A stretch of 64,000 nt of DNA, from positions 1 to 64,000 of the forward strand of contig QPMI01000622.1 in the NCBI GenBank assembly GCA_004431415.1, given 5' to 3'. Positions 1-10,886 of this stretch are shown here, piece after piece. The translations under genes and the position numbers were made by a program. Source of the stretch: Cyanophora paradoxa (taxonomy: Eukaryota; Glaucocystophyceae; Cyanophorales; Cyanophoraceae). Positions within the stretch are counted from its first letter, which is position 1. Every line of letters starts with the position of its first letter. The notes under the pieces were generated by a model that did not search any database, was not told the origin of the DNA, and worked only from the letters and a program-made list of their open reading frames with translations.

Positions 1-396
1 AGAGCGGTGCAGCGCTGAAGCACATTCGCGTACGTTTGCGGTCACTTCCCGGTTGACCTCCGCCGCGTCGTCGCCGCCGTCCGCCACCAACAAGCTCTTG
101 ATGGCGTAGGGCTCGCGGGTGTCGACATCGCGGCCGAGCGAGACAATGCATGTCCGGCCTGCAGAAGGCGAGCGGGAGTCAGCGCGGCGTTCGCTGCACG
201 TGCAAAGGCGCGCGGTCGCTGGAACTTTGTACGTGCGAAGCTATGCAAAGCGGGAAAGACGGCAGGCCGGGGGCCGCAGCAGATCGAATCGCTACAGGCG
301 ACCCGGCCAGCGAGTGAGCGTACCTACTTCGCTGATGACACGCTCTATCTGGACGCGCTTGTTCCCCGGGTAAACGAGACCCGCCCCTGGCTTCAT
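1..396 (-). CDS. Protein kinase, N-terminal part, cut by left edge
   Basis: Partial gene read leftwards off the window. A first exon starts at the ATG at 396 and ends with a segment reading VQIERVISE, like the start of a kinase N-lobe. A second exon at about 158-43 reads VSLGRDVDTREPYAIKSLLV, which fits kinase strands 2-3, with AIK supplying the ATP-anchoring lysine. NREV follows, where helix C would begin. The arrangement resembles NAK-family kinases (AAK1/GAK type), where an ERVISEGGF-like motif precedes the glycine loop. The glycine loop itself spans the splice junction; the exact donor is ambiguous by a few bases, so its glycines cannot be confirmed. A GT donor follows NRE, after which the gene continues outside the window. 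No catalytic loop is visible. The gene is head-to-head with the carrier at 575. Confidence 0.45.
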
Positions 397-574
397 CGCG
401 CCGCCGTTTCACAGCATCGGCGGAAGCGACGAGCGGGCCCGCGTCGGAATTCGCTGCGCTTGCCTCAGGATCGAACTGAACGCTCAGGCCCTCGGCGCCC
501 TCCTTGCGACGCCCAGGACGCTGGACCGGCCCGGGTACAAGGATTCCGGATAGGGGTAAGAGTAGAGCGTGGTC
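397..574. promoter_or_regulatory. Shared 5' spacer between kinase and carrier
   Basis: These 178 bp separate two divergent start codons and must hold both promoters and 5' UTRs. I see no TATA box. Promoter function is inferred from position only. Confidence 0.35.
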
Positions 575-1941
575 ATGGCGCTCGCGGAGGTGCGTCGGAT
601 GCGGCGCCGCGACCTTTCCCGCGCATCTCACGCGCATCTCCCGCGCAGAGGCGCGGCGACGCGCCGCACGGCAAACCGGCACACAACGCGGTCTCGCCCG
701 CAGCGTCGGCCCTCGCAGGCGTGTGTTCGGGCGCGTTTAGCACAATAGCGCTGCATCCTCTCGACGTGGTCAAAGTGCGGCTGCAGGGTGCGCCGCCGCC
801 GCGCGGCGCGCCGGCAGCTCGAGCCACTCACGCGAACCGTCACGCGCGTACGCGGGGCGGCGGCGCAGTGCACGAGGGGCTGGGGAGGACGACGCATATC
901 CCGCACTACCGGGGCACGGTGCACGCCTTCCGGACGATGGTGGCCGAGGAGGGGCTCGCCGCCCTCTACCGCGGCCTGGCGCCGGCGACCATCGCGGCGG
1001 CCGCCTCCTGGGGCTGCTACTTCTACGGGTACCAGATCATGAAGGACGGGATGCGGCAGCTGCGGGGCGGGGCGGAGCTCGGCATGGGGGACCACTTCGT
1101 CTGCTCCGCCTCGGCCGGCGTCATCGGCGTCCTCCTCACCAACCCCATCTGGCTCCTCAAGACCCGCATGCAGGCGCCTCCGCCCACTGCCCCGCTCCCC
1201 GCTGCTCGCCGCGGGCCGAGGCCGGCGCAGCTGCAGGTGGGGCGGCCGGAGGCGCTGCGGGAGGGGGCGCACTACCGGGGGATGCTGGACGGGGCGCGCC
1301 GGATCGCGGCGGAGGAGGGCCTGCGGGGCTTCTACCGGGGGGTGACCCCGGCGCTGGCGCTGACGTGCCACGGGGCGGTCCAGTTCGCCGCCTACGAGGA
1401 GCTGAAGCGGGTGGCCGAGCGGCTCGCGTGGGTGGGCGCGGGGGCCGCCCCGGGCTCCGACGGCGTCTACCTCGCCATCGGCGCCGCCTCCAAGCTCGTC
1501 GCCACCCTCGCCACCTACCCCCTCCAGGCCCGCCCCGCCCCGCCGCCCCGCCGCGGGGCCCCGCGTGACGGGGGCGCGGGGGCGCCGGGGGCAGGTGGTG
1601 AAGTCGCGGATCATGCAGCGGCCGGTGGGCGAGCTCGCCCTCGAGGAGCGCCAGCGGCCCTGGCCCACCGCCCTCCGCACCTGGCGGGTCCGCCCCCCGC
1701 CCGCCCCGCCGCCCAGCCGCCCGGCTGACGGGGCGGGCAGAACGAGGGTGTGCGGGGGTTTTACAAGGGGCTGGTGGCGAGCGTGCTGCGGACGACGCCC
1801 TCGGCCGCCGTCACCCTCTTCGCCTACGAGGTCGCCCTCCGCCACCTCACCCGCCTCTTCCCCGCCGCCCGCCCCGCACCCGCCCCCGCACACCGCGCCC
1901 CCGCCCTCCCCGTGCCCCTCCCCGAGGAGCCCGACCTCTGA
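575..1941 (+). CDS. Mitochondrial carrier, NAD/FAD/folate type
   Basis: Inner-membrane solute carrier (SLC25 family) with three repeats of two helices each. The signatures are HPLDVVKVRLQ in repeat 1, NPIWLLKTRMQ in repeat 2 and YPLQVVKSRIMQ in repeat 3. The tryptophan in PIW is typical of the branch carrying NAD, FAD, folate or pyrimidine nucleotides (SLC25A32/NDT/YIA6), so substrate is inferred from subfamily. The start at 575 gives MALAE, then an intron at 590-648 restores the downstream frame exactly. Other introns are 788-868, 1174-1230, 1528-1594 and 1688-1740. Those at 1174 and 1528 begin with GC rather than GT, and all end in CAG. The C-terminus is a short Pro/Ala-rich tail ending EEPDL. 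The protein is of ordinary carrier length once introns are removed. Confidence 0.9.
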
Positions 1942-2269
1942 CCCCGCCCCGCCCCTCCGTCTACCGGTAGATAAGTATCATAGCTTTACACATTTGGACA
2001 CGTACTAAAAACGCAGGTCCGGGCTACAAGTGTGGGAATGTACACTGCGGCCGCCGCGGCCGCGGGCCCAGCCCACCAGCAAGCTGGCCAGCAAGCAAAG
2101 CTCGTACTTAGTAAGACGCCCTGGCTAACTTAGTAATCGTACTTTACAGTAGTACGAGGCAGGCCCCCGCAGCTGCAAGGCGCAGGCCTCGAGGGCTGTG
2201 GGAGGGTGAGGGGTCGCGGGACGATGTGTAGATTTCGGGAAGGCCTCGGGAGCGGCTGGGCGCTGAGAG
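1942..2269. other. Convergent 3' spacer, no gene seen
   Basis: 328 bp between the carrier stop and the thioredoxin stop, so it holds two 3' UTRs. It is less GC-rich than its neighbours and contains short TTAGTA and GTACTTA repeats near 2104-2150. I see no coding potential. Confidence 0.4.
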
Positions 2270-3037
2270 CTAGGACGCGCCGGCCTTGGAGGCGAGGTCC
2301 ATCTCCTCGCGCCGCCGGATGGCCTCCTCCTCCTCCCGCCGCCGCCGCTCGAGCACCTCCCGCTCCCGCGCCTCCGCCTCCGCCTGCTTCCGCGCCCGCC
2401 GCGCCGCGTACTCCGCCTCCTCTGCCCCGCCCCGCCCCACACGTCGCCGCGCCGCGCCCCGGCCGCGGGGCGTGGGTCGGGCGCGGCGGACCGGCCTGGG
2501 CCTTCGCGGCGGCCGCGCGCTGCGAGAGCTTCTCCACGATCGTGCGCACTTTCCCGATGTCGCCCCCGCGCACTTGGGACTCCACTTGCTTCCCGTTCAC
2601 GAGGAAAGTGAATGTGGGCACTGCGCTCACGCTGTACTGCAAGGCCAGTTCCTGACATTCGTCGATGTCCACTTTCGCGAATTTGACGCCCGGGAATTCC
2701 GTGCTCATCTTTTCGAACCTGCGCGAGCAGAGGTTCAGGTGGGCGCGCGCGCGAGACCGAGGGCGCGCCGCAACGCGCGGTGGCGCAACGCGGTGCGCTC
2801 TGTGAGGCTCACATCGGGGCGACGGTCCGGCACGGCCCACACCTGCACGTGTTATCATGATCAATGCGCGAAGACCAGCGCGCTTGGCTTCCGGCGCGTG
2901 CAGGAGAAGGGGCGCATGATCATGCGCTCGACGCACCAGGATGCGGAGAAATCAATAACGACGGGCGCATCCCCGGCCTCGCGGCACAGGCGTTTCAACG
3001 CGTCCTCACTTCCTACGTGGACGACGGCAGACGGCAT
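2270..3037 (-). CDS. Thioredoxin with charged C-terminal extension
   Basis: Thiol-disulfide oxidoreductase. The first exon (3037-2937) encodes MPSAVVHVGSEDALKR and ends inside VVIDFSASW. A 30-nt exon (2842-2813) supplies the CGPC active site as SWCGPCRTVAPM across the junctions. The third exon gives FEKMSTEFPGVKF and then AVPTFTFLVNGK, including the cis-proline before strand 4. A further intron with a GTCCGCC donor precedes a last exon, which adds about 50 very charged residues (EEAEYAARRARK...EEMDLASKAGAS). That tail is absent from ordinary thioredoxins and should form a helix or coiled coil. There is no targeting peptide, so the protein is probably cytosolic. It resembles thioredoxin-fold proteins with an added helical tail; the tail's partner is unknown. 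Confidence 0.88.
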
Positions 3038-3211
3038 GGCTGGTGCACGAGGCTTTTGCGTGTATGTTGCGAGGGCGCTCTGCGTACTAGATGCGTGCTG
3101 CTGCGCTACACTGCGACGTGTGTGACTGCCGCCAGACTGCGTCGGTTGGGGGTACCGCGCACCGGCCGCGGCGTCGGCGTAGCTCGTCTGCGCTTGAAGC
3201 GGCACGTACAA
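3038..3211. promoter_or_regulatory. Shared 5' spacer between thioredoxin and RCC1 protein
   Basis: 174 bp between divergent start codons, so probably a bidirectional promoter. I see no clear box elements; function is inferred from position. Confidence 0.35.
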
Positions 3212-5003
3212 ATGGCAGTGCTGGCCGCGGGACGCGCTTTCGGCGACACGTTCGGCCACGTCGATGGTGCGGCGTCGGCGGCCAGCGGTGCGAGCGAAGG
3301 GTGCATCGCAGCGTCGTGGGAGCACGTATACGTGGCCGATGGATCGTCCGCCAGAAACGCGAAATCGCCCAGCGCGAGTCCCGCATCCTCCGGCGCGGCG
3401 TTCATCCGCCTCTTCGCGCGGAGCGCGCTAGCTTCGGGAGCAGCGGGCGGCAGCGCCGAGCGGGATGCAGATGAGACGCCTCTCTGTAGGAGCGTGCGCG
3501 TGCCGCTGCGGGGCGCGGTGCGGAGCCTGGCGTGCGGCGTGGACCGCTGCGTCGCGGCCATGGAGGACGGCAGCGTCATCGAGATCAGGTGCACGCCTCC
3601 GCGTCCCGCCTGCCGCGTGCACGCGCAGCATCCCGATGGGGCCTCGCACGCGCCGGGTCCGCAGGGAAAGCGCGCTGCCGCACCTGCGGCCGAGGCCGTT
3701 GGACGGCTTCGAGGGCCGCCCCGTAACCCGCGTCTGTGCGCCGCCCTCCGCCTACCCCGCCCCTAGCGCCCCGCCCGACGGCCACCGCGCAGACGCGTGT
3801 GACGACCACTTCGCGGCGCTCACCGCCGACGGGCGCCTCTACCAGTGCGGCCCCGGCCGGAGCCCCGCAGGGCCGCGGCGGGCGCCCGACGCCGGCTCGC
3901 GTGCAGGTGGGGTGAGGTGCACGGCCGGGGCCGCCTGGAGGCGCCCGAGCTCGCGGGGGGATCGGACGAGGCGCCCCTCGCCGGCGCGGCCTGCGGCAGC
4001 CGGTGCGGCCGGCCGCGCGCGGGGCGGCGGTGGCGGAGGGGCGGGCTGAAGCGGCGCGGGGCAGGCACCTGCTGCTGCTGGGTGCGGCGGGGGAGGTGCT
4101 GGCGTGCGGGTGGAACCTGTACGGCCAGGCGCGCCCCGGCGGCCGGGGCGGCTTCGGGGCGCTGAGGGGGCGCAGGTGGGGACGGGGGACACGGCGGAGG
4201 TGGCCAAGCCCCGGCTCCTCCCCGCCCTCGCCGGCCTGGCGCGCCGCCCGGCCCTGGGGCGGGGGCGGGGGCTGAGGGGCGGGGGGCAGCGGGTGGTGGG
4301 CGTGGCGGCGGGGCCGTGGCACTCGGCGGCCGTCACCGACGCGGGGGACCTCTACACGTGCCGCCCGCCCCCGCCCGCCCCTCCTCCCCCCCTCGACCCG
4401 CCGGCCGCAGCTGGGGTTGGGGCGACGCCGGCATGCTCGGCCACGGCGACACTGCCGTCCGCACGGAGCCCACGCGCCTCTCCCTCCCCGCCGCCGCAGC
4501 CCGCCCCGCCCGCCAAGCGCCCCGCCTCGAGCCGGGGGCCCCCGCCGGCGGCAGCGGCAGCCCGGTGCCCTCGTCGAGCGAGGAGGGGTCGGACGGGGAG
4601 GGGGAGGAGGAGAGCTTCGCGGCGGTGGCGTGCGGGGCGCGGCACACGGCCGCCCTCACCGAGGACGGCCGCCTCTTCGTCTGGGGCTGGAACAAGGCCC
4701 GCCCCGCCCCGCCCCCGCCCCGCCCCCGCCCCCGCCGAGCGCTGCCGCGCGCAGTACGGGCAGTTGGGCCTGGGGGACCGGGAAGAGCGGCACCGCCCCG
4801 CCCCCGCCCCTGCGCCCCGCTGCGCGGCCCTCGCCTGCGGCTGGTGGTCCACCGTCTGCCTCCCCGCCCGCCCCCCGCCCGACGCCGACGCCGCACGCCC
4901 CGCCTCCTCCGAGAACGCTCTCCGCTCCGCAGCGGCATCGGCGCGGGCGCACCCTAGCACAGGCGCTTGCCGCCCCGGCCCTCTCGGAATGCCCGACGCA
5001 TAG
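3212..5003 (+). CDS. RCC1-repeat beta-propeller protein
   Basis: RCC1-like protein. Blades show the usual pattern of a GxxHxxAL-like strand followed by G(x)W(G)xNxxGQLG. Readable units are CDDHFAALTADGRLYQCG, HLLLLGAAGEVLACGWNLYGQ, GPWHSAAVTDAGDLYTWGWG, CGARHTAALTEDGRLFVWGWNK and YGQLGLGDREERH. At least five blades are visible. An acidic stretch (SSSEEGSDGEGEEE) interrupts the repeats. The gene has at least six introns, some with GC donors (GCGCGCC after NLYGQ, GCCCGCC after GWNK). RCC1 proper is a chromatin-bound exchange factor for Ran, but many RCC1-domain proteins have other roles, and nothing here shows the Ran-binding wedge. The start at 3212 opens the frame that continues through the first blades (MAVLAAGRAFGDTFGH). 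The middle exon near 3900-4040 is poorly resolved. Confidence 0.75.
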
Positions 5004-5195
5004 CTTAGCTCAGCTCACTTGGGTTAGTAGCGGACGGCGTCGTGTGGTGACGAGCGGCGACCTTGGATTACGATTCCTGACGCTAGAAAACCTGACCTGT
5101 GCTACCTCGGGGGCTACGAGAGGAGCTGCGCGGAACGAATCGGTGAGGCGGCAGGGACGGCGCGCGCGCGGGCAGGACGCGCACCGGCACGAAAG

Positions 5196-5654
5196 CTATG
5201 CGGACCGGAGCATGGAGATGGCCTTTGCCACCGTTTCGACGTCCAGGGCGGGGTCCACGGGCAGCGGCACGGGCTCGTCGACGATGGAGACGACCTTGCG
5301 TTCGGTCTTTGGTTCGTTGGGGTACTTGCGGACGCGCGAGAACTTAACCCAACCCTCCCGCAGCGCGAAGAGCGTGTGATCCTTGCCCGCGCCCACGCCC
5401 GGGCCTGGGTGGTGCTGGAAGCCGCGCTGGCGGATGATGATGTTGCCTGGCACCACGAACTCGCCGCCAAACTTCTTGACACCGAGGCGCTTGCTGTGAG
5501 AATCACGCCCGTTCCTCGTGGAGCCACCGGCGCGCTTCGTCGCCATCCCGCGCTCGAGCACCGCGGCGGGCCCGTCCAGCAGCGCACCGACCTCCGCGGG
5601 GGCTGCAGCCGCCGGGCGGAGCGCCGCGGCGCCGCGCAGGGCGAAGCGAAGCAT
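5196..5654 (-). CDS. Ribosomal protein bL27, organellar
   Basis: Large-subunit ribosomal protein L27 of the bacterial/organellar type, which sits near the peptidyl-transferase centre. The core reads [20 protein letters not shown], then [19 protein letters not shown] and [16 protein letters not shown], all family hallmarks. About 35 residues precede the core ([18 protein letters not shown]...). They are rich in Arg and Ala and free of early acidic residues, a good mitochondrial presequence, although a plastid address cannot be excluded. A C-terminal extension of about 40 residues follows the bacterial-length core, as in mitochondrial L27. The product is 152 residues, and this is one of the few intronless genes here. 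Only 61 bp separate its start from WDR12 on the opposite strand, linking organellar and cytosolic ribosome functions at one promoter. Confidence 0.92.
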   Translation of the reverse strand: MLRFALRGAAALRPAAAAPAEVGALLDGPAAVLERGMATKRAGGSTRNGRDSHSKRLGVKKFGGEFVVPGNIIIRQRGFQHHPGPGVGAGKDHTLFALREGWVKFSRVRKYPNEPKTERKVVSIVDEPVPLPVDPALDVETVAKAISMLRSA

Positions 5655-5715
5655 GCTGCTCGGTTTTGCCTCTACCCCCGGTCGGGAGGAGCGAGCGGAT
5701 ACGGATACACAGAAA
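5655..5715. promoter_or_regulatory. 61-bp bidirectional promoter of L27 and WDR12
   Basis: Only 61 bp lie between two divergent start codons, so both promoters and 5' UTRs must overlap here or extend into the genes. Inferred from spacing. Confidence 0.5.
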
Positions 5716-7636
5716 ATGGCCGCAAGCGCGTCCGGAGAGCGCGAGATCCAGGCTCGTTTCGTGACTAAGCTATCTTCGATACGCGTGGCCGATGTGCCCA
5801 TTTCGCTCCCGAGGAAGCTCACCCGGCTAGGGCTCTCCGAGGTCATCAACCACCTCCTCTCTCTCGGTGAGCGCGCATTTCGAGTCGTACGCCCGTCCCA
5901 GCTAGCTTCTGACCTGTGTGCGCGCCCCCGCACGGCACCCTCGCAGATCCGCAGCGGTCCTTCGACTTCCTCATCGATGGCGAGTTCCTGCGCACCTCAC
6001 TTGACAGGTTCCTCACGAAGAAGGGCCTCTCTGGGGTGCGTGCAGCGCTCTGCGCCCTCCCCGCGCACCGGGGGGCGAGCGGCGGGCGAGCAGGAGGCGG
6101 TGATCACGATCGAGTACGTCGAGTCTGTGCCGAAGCCAAAGGAGGCCGCCGAGGCGAAGCACGACGACTGGGTCAGCTCGCTCGCTTGTGCCGCCGGGTA
6201 AGCCGCCTTTGCGTGCGCTCCGCGCGCCTCGCGCCGCAGCGGCTGATCGGCGCAGGCTGGTGCTGGCCGGCTCGTACGACGGGGCGGCGCGCGTGTACAG
6301 CCCCGAGATGGAGCTGCGTGGCACGCTCGCCGGCGCCCACGCGGGGCCCATCCGCGCCGTCTGCTGGGTCGCCGCCCCCGACACGGAGGGCGCCGGCCCC
6401 TCCGGTACGCGAGCGCGCCGCCTCCGCCGCGCCCCGAGCGGGCCGCCGCTGATGCGGTGGAGCAGAGGGGCAGGGGCCGCTGACGTGCGCGACGGCGTCG
6501 AAGGACTGCACGGCGGTCCTCTGGTCGGTGCGCGGGACGCCCCGCCGGCCCCGCGGGCGGCCGCCGAGGGGGCGGGGCGCAGGGGACGGTTGACGGGGAG
6601 TGGCGGGCGCGGGCGGCGCTGAAGGGGCACGGGGACTCGGTGGAGGCCGTCTGCGCCTCCCCCGACCAGAGCATGGCCCGCCGCCCCGCCCCCGCCCCGC
6701 GCCCCCGCCCCGGCGAGCGGGGGCGGCAGGTGGCGACGGGCTCCTGGGACAAGACCATCCGGCTGTGGGCGGCCGCGCTGGGGCCCGAGGAGGCCGGCAA
6801 GAAGGGCCCCGCGCCGGCCAAGCGCAAGAAGCGCCGCGGCGAGGGCGCCGACGAGGCCCCCGCCCCGCCCGCCGAGGAGCGCGTGCGCACCCGCCCCGCC
6901 GGCCCGGCCCGGCGCGGCGCCGAGGGGCGGTGGGGTGCAGGAGGCGCGGGGGTGCTTCGCGGGGCACGGGCAGGCGGTGACGGGGTGGCGTGGCCGGCCC
7001 CCGGGCTGCTGTTCAGCGCCTCGTGGGACCACACCGTCCGCCAGTGGGACGTCGAGACCGGCTCCTGCACCGCCACCCTCGTCCGCACCCCGGCCCCGCA
7101 CCGCCCCGCCCGCCCGCCCGCCCCGGCCCACCGGGCGGGGCGGGGCAGACGGGGGCCAAGGCGGCGCTCTCGCTCTCGGTCTCGCCGCAGTCGGGCCTCC
7201 TCGCGACGGGCGGCTCCGACCCCACCGTCCGCGTCTGGGACCCCCGCGAGTCCGGTGCCCCGCCCTGGCCCCGCCCGCCCACCCCCGGCCCCTGACGCCC
7301 CGCAGGCGGGGCGGTGCTGCGGGCGCAGCTGGGGCGGGAGCGGGTGGGCGGCGGGGGTGGCGTGGGCGCCGCACCGGGCGCACCTGCTGGCCTCGGCCTC
7401 CTACGACGGCTCCCTCCGCCTCTGGGACATCCGCGCCCGCACCCCGCTCCACTCCCTCCCCGTGCGCCCCGCCCCGCCCCTGCCCCCCGCCCCGCCTCAC
7501 GCCCCCGCAGGCGCACGAAGAGAAGGCGCTGTGCGTCGCCTGGCTCGCCGCCGCCCCCGGCGCCCGCCGCCTCGCGAGCGGCGGCGCCGACGGCCGCGTC
7601 AAGGCGCACTCCCTCGACGCCAGCGGCGAGGAGTAG
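5716..7636 (+). CDS. WDR12: Ribosome biogenesis WD-repeat protein WDR12/Ytm1
   Basis: Component of the nucleolar PeBoW complex (Pes1/Nop7-Bop1/Erb1-WDR12/Ytm1) needed for 27S pre-rRNA processing and 60S maturation. The N-terminus ([20 protein letters not shown]) is the NLE/ubiquitin-like domain that binds the Rea1 (midasin) MIDAS domain. ITIEYVE and HDDWVSSL follow. WD blades include [56 protein letters not shown] and [14 protein letters not shown]. The last exon, from [12 protein letters not shown] to the stop, closes the propeller. A basic loop between blades ([12 protein letters not shown]) is a likely nuclear signal at the place where WDR12 carries one. There are about nine introns. The first donors are GTGAGCG and GTGCGTG; later introns include GC donors. 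Family order and length are normal. Confidence 0.93.
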
Positions 7637-8132
7637 CTAGCGACGGCGTTGGGCGCGTGCATGTCGCTGTTGCGTCAATCTTGAGCGCGAGCAATGTTGT
7701 CCGGCGCGCTGTGCTTGCGACTGATAAGTATGAAACGCTGAATTCTATTTAGCAGCGCGAGAGCGCGAGAGAACTCCCCGGGCCCCGGCCCGACGGCGCG
7801 TCGGCGCCGCGGGCCGGGGTACCGGCTCCGGATTTGTCAGCGCCTTTCGAAGAGAGCCCCGCGCCTCTCTGGGATTCAACACATCGGATTAAGTTGATGC
7901 TATCAAAATAGGGCGCCGGACTGGCGCGTCTTGAGCAGCCGTGCTGCAGGCAGTCTGACGGTTAGCTAGCTAGCGCGATCCGGCTCCTCCTGGGCTGCGT
8001 ACGTGAGAGACGGTGAGGCTACGCCAGATCCACTAGTTTTGATCAAGTAAGCTGCCGCTGCGCCGGCCCGAGCCGCCGCATGCGAAGCGGCCGACCTTTG
8101 CTGAGCAGTATGAGCGGCAGCCCCGGGCAGCG
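7637..8132. other. Spacer with GC hairpin, no gene seen
   Basis: 496 bp between two genes on the same strand. It contains a perfect 10-bp inverted repeat, CCCCGGCCCG at 7783-7792 and CGGGCCGGGG at 7810-7819, with a 17-nt loop that is itself GC-palindromic. The rest is ordinary 3' and 5' flank. No coding potential is seen. Confidence 0.5.
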
Positions 8133-10698
8133 ATGACGCAGGCGCTGGTCCTTGTCGTCGGCTTCGTCTTCACCACGGCAGTTGCGTGCTGGCTGTGCTA
8201 CTACCTCGCCGCGCCCACCGTGAAACGCGACTGGCACGCCCTTGTCACCGTGCGTACGACCGCCGCCGGATTGCCGATCGGCGGAGCCGGCACTCACACG
8301 CGGGACGGCAGTCGATGATATGCTACTCCTCCTCGTTCTTCATCATCCTCCTCTTCCCGTCCGATCTCGCCACGGTCCGCGCGCCGGGCGAGCCCATCCC
8401 CGGGGCGCGGCGCGAGGGCGGTGGCGGGGGCAGTCGTACACGCGGAACACGGACGTGGGGCGGGGCGTGTACGAGGGGATCTGGCGCTTCGCGTACTGGA
8501 GCACGCAGATCCTCTCCAACGTCGTGGTCCCCATGCAGCAGTCCTGGGTGCAGGCCGGCGAGTTCACGCGCCGCGGCAAGCTCCGGCGCTTCGGGAAGGA
8601 GAACCTGTGGAAGCTCAGCGCGGTGCTCGTCATCGCGGTCATCGCCCTCGTCGTCCTCGTCGCCAAGTTCCGCTCCCTCCTCAACATGTGCCCCGCCCAG
8701 CCCCGCCCCGCCCCGCCCCGCCCCGGCGGCGGGGGCCTCACGGGGGGCAGGACGAGCCTGCTGGCGCTGCTGATCGGCCTCGGCAACGCCTACGGCCTCG
8801 TCTTCTGCGTCCTCCTCCTCGGCTTCGGCTCCGTCGAGGCCCGCCCCGCCCGCTCCGGCCCCCGCGGCGGGGCCCGACGGGCCGGGGGCGGGGCAGATGC
8901 CGCGGCGGGTGTGGCAGGCGGGGGACGCGGCGGTGGTGGAGCGGCGCTGCCAGGCGCGGGCCCGCGCCGCCTACGACCGCCTCGACGACGCCGCCTGCCT
9001 CGTCGCCCTCTACCGCAGCGTGCGGCCCGCCCCCGCCCCGCGCCGCCCGCCGCGCGCCGGCCTCGTCCGAGGGCGGGGCAGCGGGCGCAGGAGGCGGGGC
9101 GGGTGCTGGAGGGGCAGCGGGGCGGGGAGGAGCTGCGGCCGCACGTGGAGCGGATCCTCGCCAAGGTGCCCGAGGGGTACGACCCGGAGGAGCAGGCGCG
9201 GCTGCTGGGGCGCGACGCGGAGGCGGGGGTGCGGGCGGGGTGGGCCGGAGAGGCGGTGACGCTCTCGGCCCTCGTGGACCTCCACCGCGACCTCAAGGAC
9301 GCCGCCCTCCGCTTCCAGCGCGCCCGCAGGCCCGCCCCCCGCCCGCCCCGCCCCGCCCCGGGGGCCGCTGAGGGCGAGGCGGGGCAGCGAGTGGGAGGCG
9401 CTCGTCGCGGCCGCCCGCGAGGCGCGCGACGTGCTCGAGAACGCCCGCGGCGCCCCGGCCCCCTTCCGCTCCTCCGACCCCGCCCGCCCCCAGCGGCCCC
9501 CCGCCCTCCTCCTCGCCGGTGCCCCCGCCCACTCCGCCCCCGCCGCCTCCGCGGGCGGGGGTGACGCGGCGGCAGAGTGGTGGTGGAAGTGCCGGGTGCG
9601 GGGCCCGGCGCTGCGGGGGGCGGCGCTGGTGCTGGGGGCGGCGTCGGTGGCGGTGGTGTGGAGCGAGGTGACGCTCTTCGCGGGGCGGCCCCTCTCGCCC
9701 TTCGCCTACCTCGTCTCCCCCGGGGCCTCCTTCGGGGCCGTGCAGCTGCGCGTCGCGCTGCCGCTCGCCTACATGGCCGCCTGCGCCTACTTCACCCTCT
9801 CGACCCTCCGGATCCCGTACATGTACCAGCTGGGCGCGGGGCGCCGGACGGACGCCTACTCGCTCCTCTTCCACGCCGCCTACGCCGCCCGCATCTCTTC
9901 CTCCATGCCCGCCCCCGCCCCGCCCCGCCCCCGCCCCGCCCCGCCCCGCCCCCCGGCGCTGAGGCGGAGCCGCCGGGCGGCAGGTGCTACAACTACATGC
10001 ACATGCTGAGCCTCGACCCCGCACTGCCCCTCACCGCCTTCGAGCGCGTGCGCGCCCGCCCCGCACCCCCTCCCTTCCCCCTCCCTCCCCTGCGCCTCAC
10101 TCGGGGCAGATCATGGGCCCGGCGCTGAGCTTCTTCGGGTCGCTCTCGCGGTTCTTCAACCTGTACTTCCCGATCTGCGTGGGGGTCTTCTGCGGGGTGG
10201 CGGCCCTCCCGCGGCGCGCCCTGGAGGCCCTGCGCCTCGCCTTCCTCCGCCCGGGCCTCAGCCCCGACCCCGACGCCCTCGCCGACGGCGCCGCCCTCCT
10301 CGACCAGGGCCCGCCCCCGCCCCGCCCCCCCGCCCGCCTCCTGCCCCCGCCAACGCCGCCCCGCAGAGCTCGCGCGGGGGCGGGGAAGGGGCCGGGGCGG
10401 GGCGGCGGTCGCGGGGGCGCCCTCGGCGGGACGCCGTCGAGCGCGCTCGAGCGGGAGGCGAGCGCGATGGCGATGCTCCCCGCCGACGACGAGGACCGCC
10501 TCTTCGCCCCGTGCCCCTCGGCCCGCCCCGGCCCCGCGCGGCGAGGCCCCCGCCGGCGCCGGCGGCTGGCGCGGGGCGGCCATGGCCTCGCGCCTCTCGG
10601 CCCTCGCCTCCAAGGCGGGGCGCGGCGTCTCCAAGCTCGCCGGCGACTTCCAGTACTTCACCCTCGCCCGCTCCCCCGCCGCCGGCGCCGCCGCCTAG
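8133..10698 (+). CDS. LMBR1-domain multi-pass membrane protein, LMBRD2-like
   Basis: Multi-pass membrane protein of the LMBR1/LIMR family, closest in motif order to LMBRD2. The N-terminus is a membrane segment (LVLVVGFVFTTAVACWLCYY), followed by SSFFIILLFPSDLA. WRFAYWSTQILSNVVVPMQQ then matches the conserved segment of LMBRD2. Later come LSAVLVIAVIALVVLVAKF, ASVAVVWSEVTLFAG and YNYMHML with FGSLSRFFNLYFPICVGVFC. The middle loop is charged and probably coiled. Introns interrupt most membrane segments; examples are GTGCGTA after HALVT and GTCCGCG after SDLAT. The last exon adds a Ser/Ala-rich tail ending AGAAA. Family members have been placed at the plasma membrane or lysosome and linked to receptor trafficking; the substrate or ligand here is unknown. 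About nine membrane spans are expected. Confidence 0.82.
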
Positions 10699-10886
10699 CC
10701 CCCTCGCTCCCCGCCGCCCCTCTCGTCGTCCCTCCCATGCATAGGCGCCGTGCCGGAAAAAGAGAGTTGCAAAAAAAGATCGGAAGGGGGGACACGGGGC
10801 TATGCTACAGGGGTGCGGGGCTGCCGCTACGCTGCCTAGGTGCTGCCTGGTGGTGCTGCCTGCTGGATGCGGGGGCCGGGGCGGGG
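10699..10886. other. Convergent 3' spacer of LMBRD2-like and cyclophilin genes
   Basis: 188 bp between two converging stop codons. I see no coding potential. Confidence 0.4.

Noticed and set aside
628-1893. Long open frame opposite the carrier gene
   Set aside because: GC-rich coding DNA leaves antisense frames open; the product is Arg/Gly/Pro low-complexity and the plus strand holds a clear carrier with splice sites.
7637-8132. tRNA or small RNA in the hairpin spacer
   Set aside because: No cloverleaf, box A/B or CCA-adjacent stem could be built; only a simple hairpin is present.
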